NCBI RefSeq assembly: GCF_000212735.1
Contig: NC_015510.1
Coordinates: 6,573,001 to 6,637,000 of the forward strand
DNA from: Haliscomenobacter hydrossis DSM 1100
Lineage (GTDB): Bacteria; Bacteroidota; Bacteroidia; Chitinophagales; Saprospiraceae
DNA length: 64,000 nucleotides
Reading direction: 5' to 3'
In this document: piece by piece, positions 44,187-54,300 of the stretch
Layout of the letters: every line of letters starts with the position of its first letter
Numbering within the stretch: the first letter of the stretch is position 1
Notes under the pieces: model-generated
Databases searched by the model: none
Told to the model about the DNA's origin: nothing
Seen by the model: only the letters and a program-made list of their open reading frames with translations
Position numbers and translations under genes: made by a program

Positions 44187-45527
44187 TTAAAACTTCGCAA
44201 AATCATCCACAGCCATCGCCGCTTTGTAATCCGCTTCGCCCACTTTGCCGCCTTCACTGGAATCGTAATCCGTCAAAATTTTCCAAACCCCATTTTCTTT
44301 GCGCAACAGCACATGGAATTTTCCGTAACCAATGTTTGGAGTACCCTCTTTGGGAAAATACGAGTACTTGTAAATGCCCCGCTCCGACGCGGTACTCGCC
44401 GAAGCTATACGTTCAAAAAAGCGGAATTCAATGGTGGTGCGGCCACCTTTTTCCCCGGCCCAAGCAAAACTGCTTTCAACGTGCTTGCGGTAGCCTGCCA
44501 GGTCGTCGCTGGTTTTGTCGTTGCCATTGGCCCGGATGAAATCTTTGGTATGTAGGGCAAGGTATTTGTCCGCATCATTACTGGCATAGGCTTCTGAAAA
44601 AGGTATCCAGATGTCGCGGTTGATGTCGCGTTGGGCATTGCTGGCGGCTTGGATTTCATCCTGGGCACTACGCCAGCGTTTTTCGGTTTCCAGCAGGTCC
44701 AATTCCATGTTGCCAAATACCCCTTTTTCTTCTTTGTTTCCGGTTTTGGCGAGGTTACGTATTTTTTCAGTCGTAGCAAAAGCCCCTTTGTAATCGCCAC
44801 TTTTGGCTTGCCACTGGGCTTTTTTCCAGAGGTTCCAGACGTGTTCTCCGTTTTTGAGGCTTTCATCGAGGTATTTTTGGGCTTCCTTTAATTTTCCGGC
44901 CTCAATGAGCAGGTCGGCTGCTTCGGCCTGGTAGTACCACTTTTGCTCGGCATCTGCCTTTACAATGAGGCTATCGTAATTTGCCAAAGCACTGGGAATT
45001 ACCTCCACTCGAAAGGGAACCGCAATTTTTTTATTGCCCCAAACCAGGATGATTTGCCCTTCTTCCAGGCTACGGTCTTCAATGCTGTAACTCAATCGCT
45101 CTACTGGATTGGGCAATTCCGTTACCCGGGCGTTAAGTCTTGCTGCGTCTTTGGCTTCGCTGTAGATGTAGGCACCCCATTGTTTGGCATCGGTGTTAAA
45201 AACTGCCGTCCAACGTTGGGTTTCGTTGGGAATAAGAAAGAAGGCATAAGTCCCCGCTGCGAGGGTTTTGCCCTCCAAAATAACCGATGTACTAAAACTA
45301 ACGGTAGTGGCATTGTTGGCACCGGCGCGCCAAACTTTACCGTAGGGAACGATCCCTCCCCAAATGCTGCGGCCACGCGCTGCGGGGGCATGGTATTGTA
45401 CACTTACATCGGTAAGCCCCACGCGGTAGCCAACACTGGCTTTGGGGCTTTTTTGTGGGAGGTTGGCTTGTGCCTGTAGCAGTTGCATGCTGCACAGCAG
45501 CAACAGCGGTAGAATACATTTTTTCAT
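44187..45527 (-). CDS. DUF2911 domain-containing secreted protein with SnoaL-like C-terminus
   Basis: A 446-residue protein with a signal peptide (MKKCILPLLLLCSMQLLQAQ). The DUF2911 domain is clear at about 20-175: VSVQYHAPAARGRSIWGGIV, PYGKVWRAGANNATT and AGTYAFFLIP. A TPR-like helical stretch (about 185-280) follows. The last 130 residues look like an NTF2/SnoaL-like fold (AYASNDADKYLALHTKDF, then FHVLLRKENGVWKILTD). I chose the ATG at 45527 because it gives the signal peptide. DUF2911 has no assigned function; periplasmic or outer-membrane location is likely. Confidence 0.9.
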   Translation of the reverse strand: MKKCILPLLLLCSMQLLQAQANLPQKSPKASVGYRVGLTDVSVQYHAPAARGRSIWGGIVPYGKVWRAGANNATTVSFSTSVILEGKTLAAGTYAFFLIPNETQRWTAVFNTDAKQWGAYIYSEAKDAARLNARVTELPNPVERLSYSIEDRSLEEGQIILVWGNKKIAVPFRVEVIPSALANYDSLIVKADAEQKWYYQAEAADLLIEAGKLKEAQKYLDESLKNGEHVWNLWKKAQWQAKSGDYKGAFATTEKIRNLAKTGNKEEKGVFGNMELDLLETEKRWRSAQDEIQAASNAQRDINRDIWIPFSEAYASNDADKYLALHTKDFIRANGNDKTSDDLAGYRKHVESSFAWAGEKGGRTTIEFRFFERIASASTASERGIYKYSYFPKEGTPNIGYGKFHVLLRKENGVWKILTDYDSSEGGKVGEADYKAAMAVDDFAKF

Positions 45528-45617
45528 AGTCAGTCGGGTTGGTGAAAAAAACCAAGCCAACTTACAAAATAGTTGGTAAAATGAAAAATGGAATTGAATG
45601 TCTTGTCAGTGAAGTAT

Positions 45618-46748
45618 TTACCGGGCCTCCCCATGAAAGGTTTTCCAACTGTGCCAGAATTCCTGGTAAGCTGTTACATTTTTGAGATTAGGTGTGGAAG
45701 GGTTAAGCGATTTTCCCAGCCAGTTGTAGCGCTCGCTTGCGGTGCTTAGGGTATCGTTTTTCAAACTGAACTTCTCTCCATTGGGTCGTTCAAAAGCGAT
45801 AAAACTTTTTCCGTCTTTGGCCAGTGCGAGCAGAATCGGGGTGTCGCCTACCTGATCATTGATGATGCCTTTTTCTTTTAGCAGATTCCAGTCAAAAGCT
45901 TTGCTGACTTTGCCGATGTTGATGCCCACTACCCAGGATTTATCTTTCCAGGATAGGGTGTCGGTGCGGGTAAGTTTGCCTTTTTTGTTGCCGTTTTCAA
46001 AGTTTCTTTGGTGTTTGTACTCCTCGGCATAAGTGGTATCGGCTTGCATGATTTTGCTATTCGGATGGTATTTTAACCACTGTTTGAGGGTCATTTGGGC
46101 GCAAGCCATTTCGGGTAAAACCTGACCCTTTAGCGGTCCTGCAATGGCTTCGCCATTTTCTTGCCGCCACCAGGATTTGGTGCTTGCATCTTCAAACATG
46201 GCATTGAAATGATCCATGCCCACCAGCCGAAAGTTTTCATTTTGTCCGGCTATTTTGGGTTCAAACACCCGGCCCGTGCGGCAAACATTGCAATAGGTAA
46301 CCATAATCGGTTGGCCACCCACCACATCGCGCACCTGGTGGTGATAGGCCATGAACTGAATGGGATAAGCACTGGCTTCCCCATTGTGACTGACGCCAAT
46401 GACCAGACGTTTGAGTGCTACCTCGTTTTCCTGAGCGGCTTTCATCACCAATTCGGGTTGAATGAACATGCGTTCAGCAGTCATTTGAAAATTGAATTGA
46501 TACGTGATGTATCCCCAAATGAGCAGGGCTATGGCGGGACCCCAAGGTCGTTTGAACCGACTTTGCCATAGGCTAAACAATGCCACAATCCCCAATCCAA
46601 TTCGGAATCCCCAACGCCAAGAGTAGAAGAAATAAGCCAGACCAATGGAGTTCATCCCTTGACTACCCGGCATGGGCATGATGAAGTACACGTTCGCGAT
46701 CTCGAACAAGACCAGGAGAAAGACCGATAGGAAGAAGATTTTTTTCAC
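45618..46748 (-). CDS. DUF3179 domain-containing membrane protein
   Basis: A 376-residue protein with three predicted membrane helices in the first 85 residues and a periplasmic DUF3179 domain. The core has FMAYHHQVRDVVGGQPIMVT followed by YCNVCRTGRVF with Cys153 and Cys156. In related sequences one of these Cys positions can be selenocysteine, and the family is often named (seleno)protein; both are ordinary Cys codons here. A redox or metal-binding role is suspected but unproven. It lies between the DUF2911 gene and a thioredoxin-like lipoprotein, all on the minus strand. Confidence 0.88.
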   Translation of the reverse strand: MKKIFFLSVFLLVLFEIANVYFIMPMPGSQGMNSIGLAYFFYSWRWGFRIGLGIVALFSLWQSRFKRPWGPAIALLIWGYITYQFNFQMTAERMFIQPELVMKAAQENEVALKRLVIGVSHNGEASAYPIQFMAYHHQVRDVVGGQPIMVTYCNVCRTGRVFEPKIAGQNENFRLVGMDHFNAMFEDASTKSWWRQENGEAIAGPLKGQVLPEMACAQMTLKQWLKYHPNSKIMQADTTYAEEYKHQRNFENGNKKGKLTRTDTLSWKDKSWVVGINIGKVSKAFDWNLLKEKGIINDQVGDTPILLALAKDGKSFIAFERPNGEKFSLKNDTLSTASERYNWLGKSLNPSTPNLKNVTAYQEFWHSWKTFHGEAR

Positions 46749-46770
46749 AGGAACAGGATTTTGAGGAGTA

Positions 46771-46852
46771 GTTGATGAAGGTTGATAAAAGTTGATAAGG
46801 GTTGATAATTGGTTGATGTAGGTTTATCAACCAATTATCAACCCTTATCAAC
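46771..46852. repeat. palindrome made of GTTGATAA words
   Basis: GTTGATAAGGGTTGATAATT plus GGTTGAT (46791-46817) is exactly mirrored at 46826-46852 across an 8-nt loop. Further GTTGAT units extend both sides. It lies between two minus-strand genes. Confidence 0.9.
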
Positions 46853-46883
46853 CCTCATCAACTTTTTATCAACCCTAATTAAC

Positions 46884-47993
46884 TTACAAATGCTTCAACA
46901 ACTCCGCTTCGATGTTAGCGGCACCACGTACCTCTGTCGCAACGACCAAACCTTCCTTATTGATCATGAACGCTCTGGGTATGCCTTGTACGCCATAGAT
47001 TGCGGCAGGTGCTGCCCCCCAATGCTTCAGGTCACTAACATGGTAAGGCCAGGTGAGGTTGTCGGCTTGAATGGCCTGAACCCAGGCCTGTTTGCCGCGT
47101 TCACGGGCTTCGCTGATTTGGGCAGGCGTAGCGCCTTGGGTTCTACGGTCGTCAAAACCGTCGAGTGATACACTGAAGATGGTAAAACCTTTGTCTTTGT
47201 ATTTGTTGTACACCGCAACGACGTTCGGGTTTTCACCCCGGCATGGTCCACACCAGCTGGCCCAAAAGTCGAGCAATACCACTTTACCTTTCAGGTCGGA
47301 TAACTTCATTCTTTTGCCACTTGGACTAGGCAAGTCAATTTCTGGTGCAGGTTTGCCCACTTGTACCACCTGACTGCTTTGTTCCGCAATGTATTGTTGC
47401 TCAATCACGGAAAGATATTCAGCGTAAGCAGCAGCGATTTCAGAATTTGGATCAGCCTTTTGTAATTTTTCCAAAGCCCGTTGTTGCGTAGCAATATAAG
47501 GCCCGGCATTGCCCAAAGCCATGTAGGCCAAAAACGCGCCTACCAAAGGACTTTTGGTGGTATCCACAAAGGTACCTACATCATTGGCCGACATTTGGCG
47601 CTCCATGATGCGACGGGCACAATCGGCCAGTAACTTCGAATCGCTGGACCCTTCAATTTCGATGGCATAATCCTGGAAGGTGCTCAAGTCACCATTTACG
47701 GTGATCACTTTTTCACTGCCATTCAACACGAGGTTCACCTTTTTGGCACCTACGCGGAGGTTATAGATTCCCGGCTTTAAACCTTCCGGAAAATTGATGC
47801 TGTACTTGCCCGTTGCGTTGATGTCGGCTTTGGACAGCACCGTACTGGCGCGGCCAATGGCTACTTCGTCAACGAATACTTGCAAATTTTCAGCGCCTTT
47901 GATGGTTCCTTCAATGGTTGTTCCCTTGGGGGTGCAACTCCATAGCCCCAGCAACAACACGGCAATTGATACAACTTGGATGAAGCGGTTCAT
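46884..47993 (-). CDS. TlpA-like thiol:disulfide lipoprotein with DUF4369-like N-terminus
   Basis: A 369-residue envelope protein. The signal peptide ends at LGLWSC, so Cys20 is the probable lipidation site. A DUF4369-like beta domain (about 25-110) and a helical middle precede a thioredoxin fold with GKPAPEIDLPSPSGKRMKLS and the active site WCGPC (Cys248, Cys251), followed by a cis-Pro region (GIPRAFMI). It probably reduces or isomerises disulfides in exported proteins, or delivers electrons for cytochrome maturation. This architecture is very common in Bacteroidota. It is the last of a run of three minus-strand envelope genes read from 47993. Confidence 0.93.
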   Translation of the reverse strand: MNRFIQVVSIAVLLLGLWSCTPKGTTIEGTIKGAENLQVFVDEVAIGRASTVLSKADINATGKYSINFPEGLKPGIYNLRVGAKKVNLVLNGSEKVITVNGDLSTFQDYAIEIEGSSDSKLLADCARRIMERQMSANDVGTFVDTTKSPLVGAFLAYMALGNAGPYIATQQRALEKLQKADPNSEIAAAYAEYLSVIEQQYIAEQSSQVVQVGKPAPEIDLPSPSGKRMKLSDLKGKVVLLDFWASWCGPCRGENPNVVAVYNKYKDKGFTIFSVSLDGFDDRRTQGATPAQISEARERGKQAWVQAIQADNLTWPYHVSDLKHWGAAPAAIYGVQGIPRAFMINKEGLVVATEVRGAANIEAELLKHL

Positions 47994-48055
47994 GCGATTG
48001 ATTATTTTAAGATGAAGAGTGTGTTTCGCTTACAAAGTAGAAATCCAAACACACT

Positions 48056-50299
48056 CTAGATAGCATTTTCCATTTTTTGACCTAAGGTATTGTCATAAAT
48101 GGCTTTCCATTCATTCAGCGGGCCATAGTCTTCGCCATCCACCAGAATGCGTTTTCCGGTAACTTCGCCGATTCTGGTAAAAGGAATATTATGGGTGTTC
48201 AGGTAGTTGACCAAATCATCTTCTTTTTCAGGAGTTGTGGTAATGACTACTCTGCTTTGGCTTTCACTAAAAAGGTACACGTCTTTGCGGAAATTGTCAT
48301 CCGTTTCAAATTCAAACCCGATGTTGCCCGCCAAGGCCGATTCTACCAGGGTAGCAAAAAGTCCACCCTCAGAAACATCGTGCGCCGATTCGATCAAGCG
48401 ACGGCGGATCAATTTGGACAAATTCAACTGAATGTGGAATTCTTCATCCAAATCAATAGTGGGTGCGGGTGAAAGTTGCACCTTATGATACGTACGCAGG
48501 TATTCTGAACAGTTGATGTCGTTTTGTGGCGTGCCAATCATGTAGATCAAATGCCCGTCTTTTTTGAAATTCAAGGTCATTTGGTACTTCACATCCTCCA
48601 GGATTCCCAACATACCGATGGTAGGGGTAGGGAAGATGGGTTCGGTGCGGTCTTTAAAAACCGATTGGTTGTAAAAACTCACATTGCCACCAGTAACCGG
48701 GGTATCAAACTTCCGGCATGCATCGCCCATCCCTTTAATGGCATTCACGAATTGCCAGTACACTTCCGGATTTTTGGGACTGCCAAAATTCAGGCAGTTG
48801 GTGATGGCAACGGGTGTACCTCCTGAACAGACAATGTTTCGGGCAGCTTCGGCCACTGCAATGACCGTACCCATGTATGGATCCGCGTGAACGTAGCTGG
48901 AATTGCAATCTACGGTAAGTGCCAAAGCTTTATTGGTTCCTTTTACCCGAACCAGTGAAGCATCCGATGGCGCATTGGTTCCCATGTTGTTGGTGCGCAC
49001 CATGGAATCGTATTGCTCAAAAATCCAACGTTTGGACACGATGTTCGGCGAGGAAAAAACCGTGCGGGCTACCTTTTTGAGGTCCTTGGGTTGGTTGATG
49101 CTTTTGGGGTTGAACTTGTTGACCTGATCCAGGTATTTGGGTTTGGTATACTCAGGTTGATAAACCGGAGCTCCACCACCCAAAACAAGTGGCTCAGCGG
49201 GTACGTCCGCGACCAATACACCCTCATAATAAAACTCCAAACGTCCGGTGTTGGTTACTTCGCCGATTTGGGCGCATTCCAGGTCCCATTTTTCGAACAC
49301 ATCCAGTACTGCTTGTTCCTGGCCTTTGTGGACGCAGATCAACATGCGCTCCTGGCTTTCGGAAAGCAAAATTTCCCAGGCTTTCATGTTGGCCTGGCGG
49401 GTGGGTACTTTGCTAAGGTCGATGTGCATGCCACATTTGCCTTTGGCGCTCATTTCGGATGTAGAACAGGTAATGCCAGCGGCACCCATGTCTTGCATGC
49501 CAACCACTGCACCCGTTTTGATCACTTCCAAGGTGGCTTCCAGCAGGAGTTTTTCCTGGAAGGGGTCGCCAACTTGTACGGCCGGAAGATCCTCTGCCGA
49601 ATCTTCGGTGAGGTCTGCCGAGGCAAAAGTCGCACCGTGAATGCCGTCCTTACCAGTGGCTGATCCCACAATAAAAATGGGATTGCCTTCCCCTTCGGCG
49701 ATTGCCGATATGGTTTGGCCTACCCGTACAATGCCCACCGACATGGCATTGACCAGGATATTCTGGTTGTAACAATCGTTGAAGTACACTTCACCACCCA
49801 CGGTAGGAACCCCAAAGGAGTTGCCATAATCTCCAATACCTTTCACCACACCCTTGATCAAGTGCTGGGTATGTGCGGAGTCGAGGTTGCCAAAACGCAA
49901 GGAATTGAGCGCTGCAATAGGGCGGGCACCCATGGTGAAAATATCGCGGTGAATGCCCCCAACCCCGGTAGCTGCACCCTGATAGGGTTCGATGGCTGAA
50001 GGGTGATTGTGGGATTCAATTTTAAAGGCGCACGCGAGACCGTCCCCAATGTCGACCAGTCCAGCGTTTTCTTCTCCCGCACCCACCAGGAGGCGTCTAC
50101 CATCACGGGGAAGCGTTTTGAGCCAATGGATCGAATTTTTATAGGAACAGTGTTCGGACCACATCACTGAGAAGATGCTCAACTCCGTAAAATTGGGGGT
50201 ACGCCCCATGGTCTTGACAATTAGGTCAAACTCGTCCTCAGTAAGTCCCAAGTTTTGGGCTACCTGAGCATTAATTTCCGGTTCGGATACGTGCTGCAT
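48056..50299 (-). CDS. purL: phosphoribosylformylglycinamidine synthase, small PurL type
   Basis: A 747-residue FGAM synthase subunit, the fourth step of purine synthesis (FGAR + Gln + ATP to FGAM), which in this form works with PurS and PurQ. The N-terminal [20 protein letters not shown] and the Mg-ATP segment ([20 protein letters not shown]) are diagnostic. Two AIR-synthase-like halves follow (TAGVGMQD-like [20 protein letters not shown]; later [16 protein letters not shown]). I start at the ATG at 50299; the TTG two codons upstream is less likely. PurS and PurQ are not in view. A -7 box at 50321-50328 is close enough to drive it. Confidence 0.97.
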   Translation of the reverse strand: MQHVSEPEINAQVAQNLGLTEDEFDLIVKTMGRTPNFTELSIFSVMWSEHCSYKNSIHWLKTLPRDGRRLLVGAGEENAGLVDIGDGLACAFKIESHNHPSAIEPYQGAATGVGGIHRDIFTMGARPIAALNSLRFGNLDSAHTQHLIKGVVKGIGDYGNSFGVPTVGGEVYFNDCYNQNILVNAMSVGIVRVGQTISAIAEGEGNPIFIVGSATGKDGIHGATFASADLTEDSAEDLPAVQVGDPFQEKLLLEATLEVIKTGAVVGMQDMGAAGITCSTSEMSAKGKCGMHIDLSKVPTRQANMKAWEILLSESQERMLICVHKGQEQAVLDVFEKWDLECAQIGEVTNTGRLEFYYEGVLVADVPAEPLVLGGGAPVYQPEYTKPKYLDQVNKFNPKSINQPKDLKKVARTVFSSPNIVSKRWIFEQYDSMVRTNNMGTNAPSDASLVRVKGTNKALALTVDCNSSYVHADPYMGTVIAVAEAARNIVCSGGTPVAITNCLNFGSPKNPEVYWQFVNAIKGMGDACRKFDTPVTGGNVSFYNQSVFKDRTEPIFPTPTIGMLGILEDVKYQMTLNFKKDGHLIYMIGTPQNDINCSEYLRTYHKVQLSPAPTIDLDEEFHIQLNLSKLIRRRLIESAHDVSEGGLFATLVESALAGNIGFEFETDDNFRKDVYLFSESQSRVVITTTPEKEDDLVNYLNTHNIPFTRIGEVTGKRILVDGEDYGPLNEWKAIYDNTLGQKMENAI

Positions 50300-50320
50300 C
50301 AGCAATTGGGTTTAAATGCG

Positions 50321-50328
50321 CAAAGATA
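50321..50328 (-). promoter_or_regulatory. putative -7 box of the purL promoter
   Basis: Read on the minus strand, TATCTTTG matches TANNTTTG and lies 22 bp before the purL ATG. No convincing -33 box at the usual distance and no purine riboswitch-like structure is visible. Confidence 0.35.
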
Positions 50329-50522
50329 TAAACCCGACAGTGCAAATCGCTATGGCGCTGTTTAAATTTTTCTGACCAGGCCAATATCGGACACTGATGC
50401 CTGCTTTTGGCGCAAATGCCCCGTCATTTTGTCGCAACAAGCTATTTTTTGTTTTAAAAAACATGTTTAAATTTGTAAATGTTTTTAAAACAATCCAAAC
50501 GATCATCAAAATCCTATTTGAC

Positions 50523-51056
50523 ATGAAGTTATTCAAAACAATCCTGCTTGGACTCGGTGGCTTGCTTGCCCTGATCCTAATTATTGCGCTCTTTATGAAA
50601 AAAGACTACGCCATTGAGCGCCAAATCAGCATCAACAAACCCAATGATGAAGTATTCGAATACCTGAAATCCCTCAAAAATCAACAAAACTGGAGCACCT
50701 GGAACCAGGCTGATCCCGAGATGAAACTCACGTTTCGCGGTACCGATGGCACGGTAGGCTCTGTTTCTGCCTGGGAGAGTAACATGATGGGCGATGGAGA
50801 ACAAGAAGTTGTAAAAATCATCGAAGGAGAACGAATCGACACTGAATTGCGCTTTAAAGGTATGTTTGCCTCGGTATCACCTGCCTACCTGAAGACGGAA
50901 GTACTGACCGATTCAACGACCCGGGTAACCTGGGGTATGAGTGGCAAAATGGCCTATCCAATGAATTTCATGCAAGTTTTTATAAGCATGGAGGACATGA
51001 TCGGGACGGAGTATGAGAAGTCCCTGGTGCAGTTGAAGGGGGTGTTGGAAAAGTAG
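50523..51056 (+). CDS. SRPBCC-family protein with N-terminal membrane anchor
   Basis: A 177-residue protein. One hydrophobic helix at 1-24 (LLGLGGLLALILIIALF) is followed by an SRPBCC/polyketide-cyclase-like domain: ERQISINKPNDEVFEYLKSL, WSTWNQADPEMK and GTVGSVSAWESN fit the START-like family pattern. The domain binds hydrophobic ligands in its family, but no ligand can be named. I chose the ATG at 50523 because it opens the anchor helix; the upstream reading is AT-rich leader. It diverges from purL and carries a TAAATTTG box at 50468-50475. Confidence 0.85.
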   Translation: MKLFKTILLGLGGLLALILIIALFMKKDYAIERQISINKPNDEVFEYLKSLKNQQNWSTWNQADPEMKLTFRGTDGTVGSVSAWESNMMGDGEQEVVKIIEGERIDTELRFKGMFASVSPAYLKTEVLTDSTTRVTWGMSGKMAYPMNFMQVFISMEDMIGTEYEKSLVQLKGVLEK

Positions 51057-51080
51057 GGGATTTTTTGAGCGACAATAATA

Positions 51081-51178
51081 GGAGCACGGATGACGCGGAT
51101 TAAGCGGATTTACGCGGATTAATTTGTTCGTAAACTGAGATCCGCGTAAATCCGCTTAATCCGCGTCATCCGTGCTCC
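51081..51178. repeat. perfect 39-bp inverted repeat between convergent genes
   Basis: GGAGCACGGATGACGCGGAT... (51081-51119) is exactly mirrored at 51140-51178 across a 20-nt loop. The arm is built from GCGGATTAA/GCGGATTTA words. It separates the SRPBCC gene from the Gfo/Idh/MocA gene. Confidence 0.95.
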
Positions 51179-51221
51179 CATTGATGTCGCTTGGGTATGT
51201 ATAATCAGGACTATGCTTACC

Positions 51222-52352
51222 TCATTTCCCGATCTGGATCTGCTTCGCCATTTTCTGCGCCTTCAGCGCCATTTCCGTAGCCAGTAGGCAATGTGCTTGC
51301 GGCATCGCCGTTTCTGTGCGGTTCAACACATCGTCAACAAAAAGAGTCCCAAAAGGCAAGGGCTCCTTGCTGCAATCGATGTATTTGGTTTCTTTTTGAT
51401 TCACCAAATAGAGGTGATTGCCCCCATCATGACTGGCAATATCAATGTTTTTCCGAATTTCGATGTAGCCTTCTGTACCCAAAATGGTCAAGCGGCCATC
51501 ACCCCAGGTTTTTAGGCCATCCGGAGTAAACCAATCCACGCGGATGTAACCCGTGCCATTGTTGCCTTTGATCATTACATCACCAAAATCTTCAAATTCA
51601 GGATATTGTGGGTGATTGACATTGCCCACTTGGGCGGCCACAATCTCGGATTGAGTAGAACCCGTAAAAAACAAAAACTGGTCAAATTGATGCGAGGCGA
51701 TGTCGGTAATGATGCCCCCGTAATATTTGCGATCGAAAAACCAGGCGGGCCGGGTATTGGTATTCATGCGGTGTGGTCCCATACCAATGGTTTGGATCAC
51801 TTTGCCGATGGCACCCGCTTTGACCAACTCACCCGCCTTGACCGTAGCCCGGTTTTCATGTCGCTCACTGTACATGATGGAGTAGATGCGTTTGGTCGAT
51901 TGTTGGGCAGCACGCACCGCTTTCAATTGGGCCAGGCTAGTTATGCCGGGTTTATCAACCAGGTAATCCTTCCCGTGTTTCATCACTTCGACGCCCAAGG
52001 GTGCCCGTTCAACGGGTATCCCTGCACTCAAAATGAGCTGGATGGAATTGTCTTCCAGGATTTCTTGCTGGTTCGCCGCCAGTTTAGCCGTGGGGTATCT
52101 TTTGGCAAAGGCTGCCGCGAGGTCAGGTTCTTTGGCATAAAAGGCGACCAATTGGCCGCCCCCCCGGGTGACTGAATCAACCATGCCGTAGATATGGCCG
52201 TGGTTGATGCCGATCACCGAGAATTTGATCCGTGGTTCAAGGGAGGGATTGGCCATGATTTGTTGTGGCAAACTGGACAGGATGGCCATTCCGGTTGCGG
52301 CGGTAGCGGTTTCTTTGAGGAAACGGCGGCGGTTGAAAAGGGAGTTTTTCAT
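51222..52352 (-). CDS. Gfo/Idh/MocA-family oxidoreductase with Tat signal
   Basis: A 376-residue protein. The start MKNSLFNRRRFLKETATAAT is a twin-arginine signal, so a folded, probably NAD(P)-loaded enzyme is exported to the periplasm. The Rossmann part has IKFSVIGINHGHIYG and the conserved DKPGITSLAQLK, where the usual EKP is DKP. The C-terminal domain has GGIITDIASHQFDQFLFF with the His of the family. I chose the ATG at 52352 because it opens the Tat motif; the longer reading contains no signal. Sugar or cyclitol oxidation is typical of the family; the substrate here is unknown. Confidence 0.92.
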   Translation of the reverse strand: MKNSLFNRRRFLKETATAATGMAILSSLPQQIMANPSLEPRIKFSVIGINHGHIYGMVDSVTRGGGQLVAFYAKEPDLAAAFAKRYPTAKLAANQQEILEDNSIQLILSAGIPVERAPLGVEVMKHGKDYLVDKPGITSLAQLKAVRAAQQSTKRIYSIMYSERHENRATVKAGELVKAGAIGKVIQTIGMGPHRMNTNTRPAWFFDRKYYGGIITDIASHQFDQFLFFTGSTQSEIVAAQVGNVNHPQYPEFEDFGDVMIKGNNGTGYIRVDWFTPDGLKTWGDGRLTILGTEGYIEIRKNIDIASHDGGNHLYLVNQKETKYIDCSKEPLPFGTLFVDDVLNRTETAMPQAHCLLATEMALKAQKMAKQIQIGK

Positions 52353-52648
52353 TTGTTGTATAGTATTTTCAAGTCTCAGGAAATCTAACAGACTTGTTGC
52401 GACGGGAGCGCTTGAGGTCAAAAATAAGGGATTTTTTTCCTGATTGAGGCTTTTTTTGAGCCATGCAGTCTCCTGGTGCAACAAGTCTATGAAATGCTAG
52501 TGGGTTGATTTGATTTTCAGTGGCTTCAATTATTCCTCCGCGAAGAAAATCTTGGTTTTTACCAATTTTTAATAAAGCAAGGACTTGCAACTTTGTCCCA
52601 TCAAACGATTGAAATCATCCATTTTTTACCATCTACAATTCTATTCTA

Positions 52649-53071
52649 ATGATCAAGCGAGAAACTGTTTTGCGTTTTGTTACCATTTTCATCATTGCTT
52701 TGAATGCTTTGGGCGTGTTGATGATAAGCCTGCAAGCCATGGTTAATCCTCAATCCGTCATGGATTTGGTGGGTGTCAAATTGACCAATACGGATGCTTA
52801 TAGCTCTATCCGGGGCGTATATGGCGGTATTGGCCTGCTTATTTTTATCCAATTGGTCTATCTGGCCATCAAAAATCCCAAACAAGGCTTGGCTTTGGTT
52901 GCATTGTTTGGTGGGCTTTATGCCTTTTCCAGAATAATGACCATTTTTATGGAAGGCGAACTTGGTGCTTTTGGCCAACAATGGCTGATTATTGAAGCAA
53001 CGTTATGTCTTTTGGCATTAACCGTGCTGGCATTGCGATTGAGATCTGATAAAAAATCGGTACTTGGGTAA
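52649..53071 (+). CDS. DUF4345 domain-containing membrane protein
   Basis: A 140-residue protein with four predicted membrane helices at about 8-30, 55-75, 80-97 and 112-130. The pattern NPQSVMDLVGVKLTNTDAYS...IRGVYGGIGLLIFIQL matches DUF4345. The C-terminal tail is basic (LRLRSDKK). No function is established for the family. A strong intrinsic terminator follows at 53114, so it is probably a monocistronic unit. Confidence 0.88.
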   Translation: MIKRETVLRFVTIFIIALNALGVLMISLQAMVNPQSVMDLVGVKLTNTDAYSSIRGVYGGIGLLIFIQLVYLAIKNPKQGLALVALFGGLYAFSRIMTIFMEGELGAFGQQWLIIEATLCLLALTVLALRLRSDKKSVLG

Positions 53072-53113
53072 CGTGGTTGAGTGCCATTACAGACACCAAG
53101 ACCACTATATTGA

Positions 53114-53156
53114 AAAAACACCGGTTCGTTGAGTACAGCGACTGACCGGTGTTTTT
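53114..53156 (+). terminator. rho-independent terminator after the DUF4345 gene
   Basis: AAAAACACCGGT (53114-53125) and ACCGGTGTTTTT (53145-53156) form a perfect 12-bp stem with a 19-nt loop and a T-rich tail. Confidence 0.85.
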
Positions 53157-53225
53157 ATTTATACGGAATGGACTCATGCCTAAATAAAGGTTGCGCCCGA
53201 AAAAATAATCAACATTGAGAAGGAT

Positions 53226-53292
53226 CAATAGTCCGTGGAATTTTAGGCGCTGAGGCCGCAGTCCTCAGCGCCTAAAATTCCACGGACTATTG
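53226..53292. repeat. perfect 30-bp inverted repeat
   Basis: CAATAGTCCGTGGAATTTTA...TGAGG (53226-53255) is exactly mirrored at 53263-53292 across a 7-nt loop. There is no T-run. It lies between the DUF4345 terminator and the SH3-like gene. Confidence 0.95.
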
Positions 53293-53352
53293 AAAAAGGA
53301 ATTAATTTTAGCGCACAGTGTATTCAAACCACCAATTAACCTGATCTCAAGC

Positions 53353-54087
53353 ATGAGAATTTTTTCTTTTTTTCTGCTATTCATCCTACTTGGATTGCCT
53401 TCACTAGCCTTTTCGATCGGAACTTATGCTGTGGGCGACAAACTTACGGTGCATGCCTCCAGTGGGCTGATTCTGCGCGAAACGGCTGCACCAACAGGCA
53501 CAAAAATCATGACGGTCGACTATGGCTCCTTACTGACAGTGCAAGCTGAAGGATTCAAAAAAACACCACACGCGGTGACGGTATTCCCCGGATACACTAT
53601 CAAAGGATTTTGGGTGAAAGTGAAAACTACTACGGGTAAAGTCGGCTTTGTGTTCGATGGCTACCTTTCCAAGTACAAAACGCCCGGCAGCCTACCCAAT
53701 GGTGACGATCCTAATGCGGACGATGCAGATGCTCACACCATCCAGGAACGGTATCTGCAAATGCACTCCCCGCGCAAAGGTGCTCGGGTAGACCTGCCCA
53801 AAGGGGAAACCCGCTATGACCGCTACAAAGTAGCCTACACCAACGGCGCGGAGGTAGAAGTAGATATGGGCGAAGGTGGCTCTGCTTACACCATTCGCTT
53901 CAACAAGGGAATGACCATTGAGGAAGCTTACCTGATTGGAAAGGCGATGTGGATGGAAGATGCTGAAAACATCAAATCGACAATCAATAAAGGCGTTATT
54001 TCTCTGCTGAGTGGGGATGAATTGTGGGCGATGGAAGTATCCGTCAAAGCGGGCATTGTGCATTTGGTGATGCAGCACGCTGACTGA
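53353..54087 (+). CDS. secreted SH3-like domain protein, function unknown
   Basis: A 244-residue protein with a signal peptide (MRIFSFFLLFILLGLPSLAF). Residues 25-115 resemble a bacterial SH3 domain (GDKLTVHASSGLILRETAAP...GTKIMTVDYGSLLTV and GFWVKVKTTTGKVGFVFDGY). An acidic DDPNADDADA linker follows, then a domain of about 120 residues that I do not recognise. I chose the ATG at 53353, because the longer reading starts in the palindrome and has no signal. A cell-wall or periplasmic binding role is suggested by SH3 domains in general. It is not evidently in an operon. Confidence 0.75.
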   Translation: MRIFSFFLLFILLGLPSLAFSIGTYAVGDKLTVHASSGLILRETAAPTGTKIMTVDYGSLLTVQAEGFKKTPHAVTVFPGYTIKGFWVKVKTTTGKVGFVFDGYLSKYKTPGSLPNGDDPNADDADAHTIQERYLQMHSPRKGARVDLPKGETRYDRYKVAYTNGAEVEVDMGEGGSAYTIRFNKGMTIEEAYLIGKAMWMEDAENIKSTINKGVISLLSGDELWAMEVSVKAGIVHLVMQHAD

Positions 54088-54300
54088 GGGCCTGAAAAAA
54101 ATTATGACAATGGCAAATGTAAGCTAGTTTTGGCGGCATGCTTCAGCTATTTTTCGGACCGTACCCGCCGGGTATGCCCTCAAAAACGAGCTTTGTCTGC
54201 CCAAAACTCATCTCATATTCACCCATCTCATAAATTTTCACAGGCGCTGAGCTGTCTATTCAATACCATTACCATGAAGTAGTCTGATGGGTATAATACA

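Noticed and set aside
48191-49999. Plus-strand frames opposite purL
   Set aside because: PurL motifs are conserved throughout on the minus strand; no promoter or RBS supports the antisense frames.
50300-50400. Purine riboswitch before purL
   Set aside because: No conserved three-way junction sequence or terminator-like switch was recognised in the short leader.
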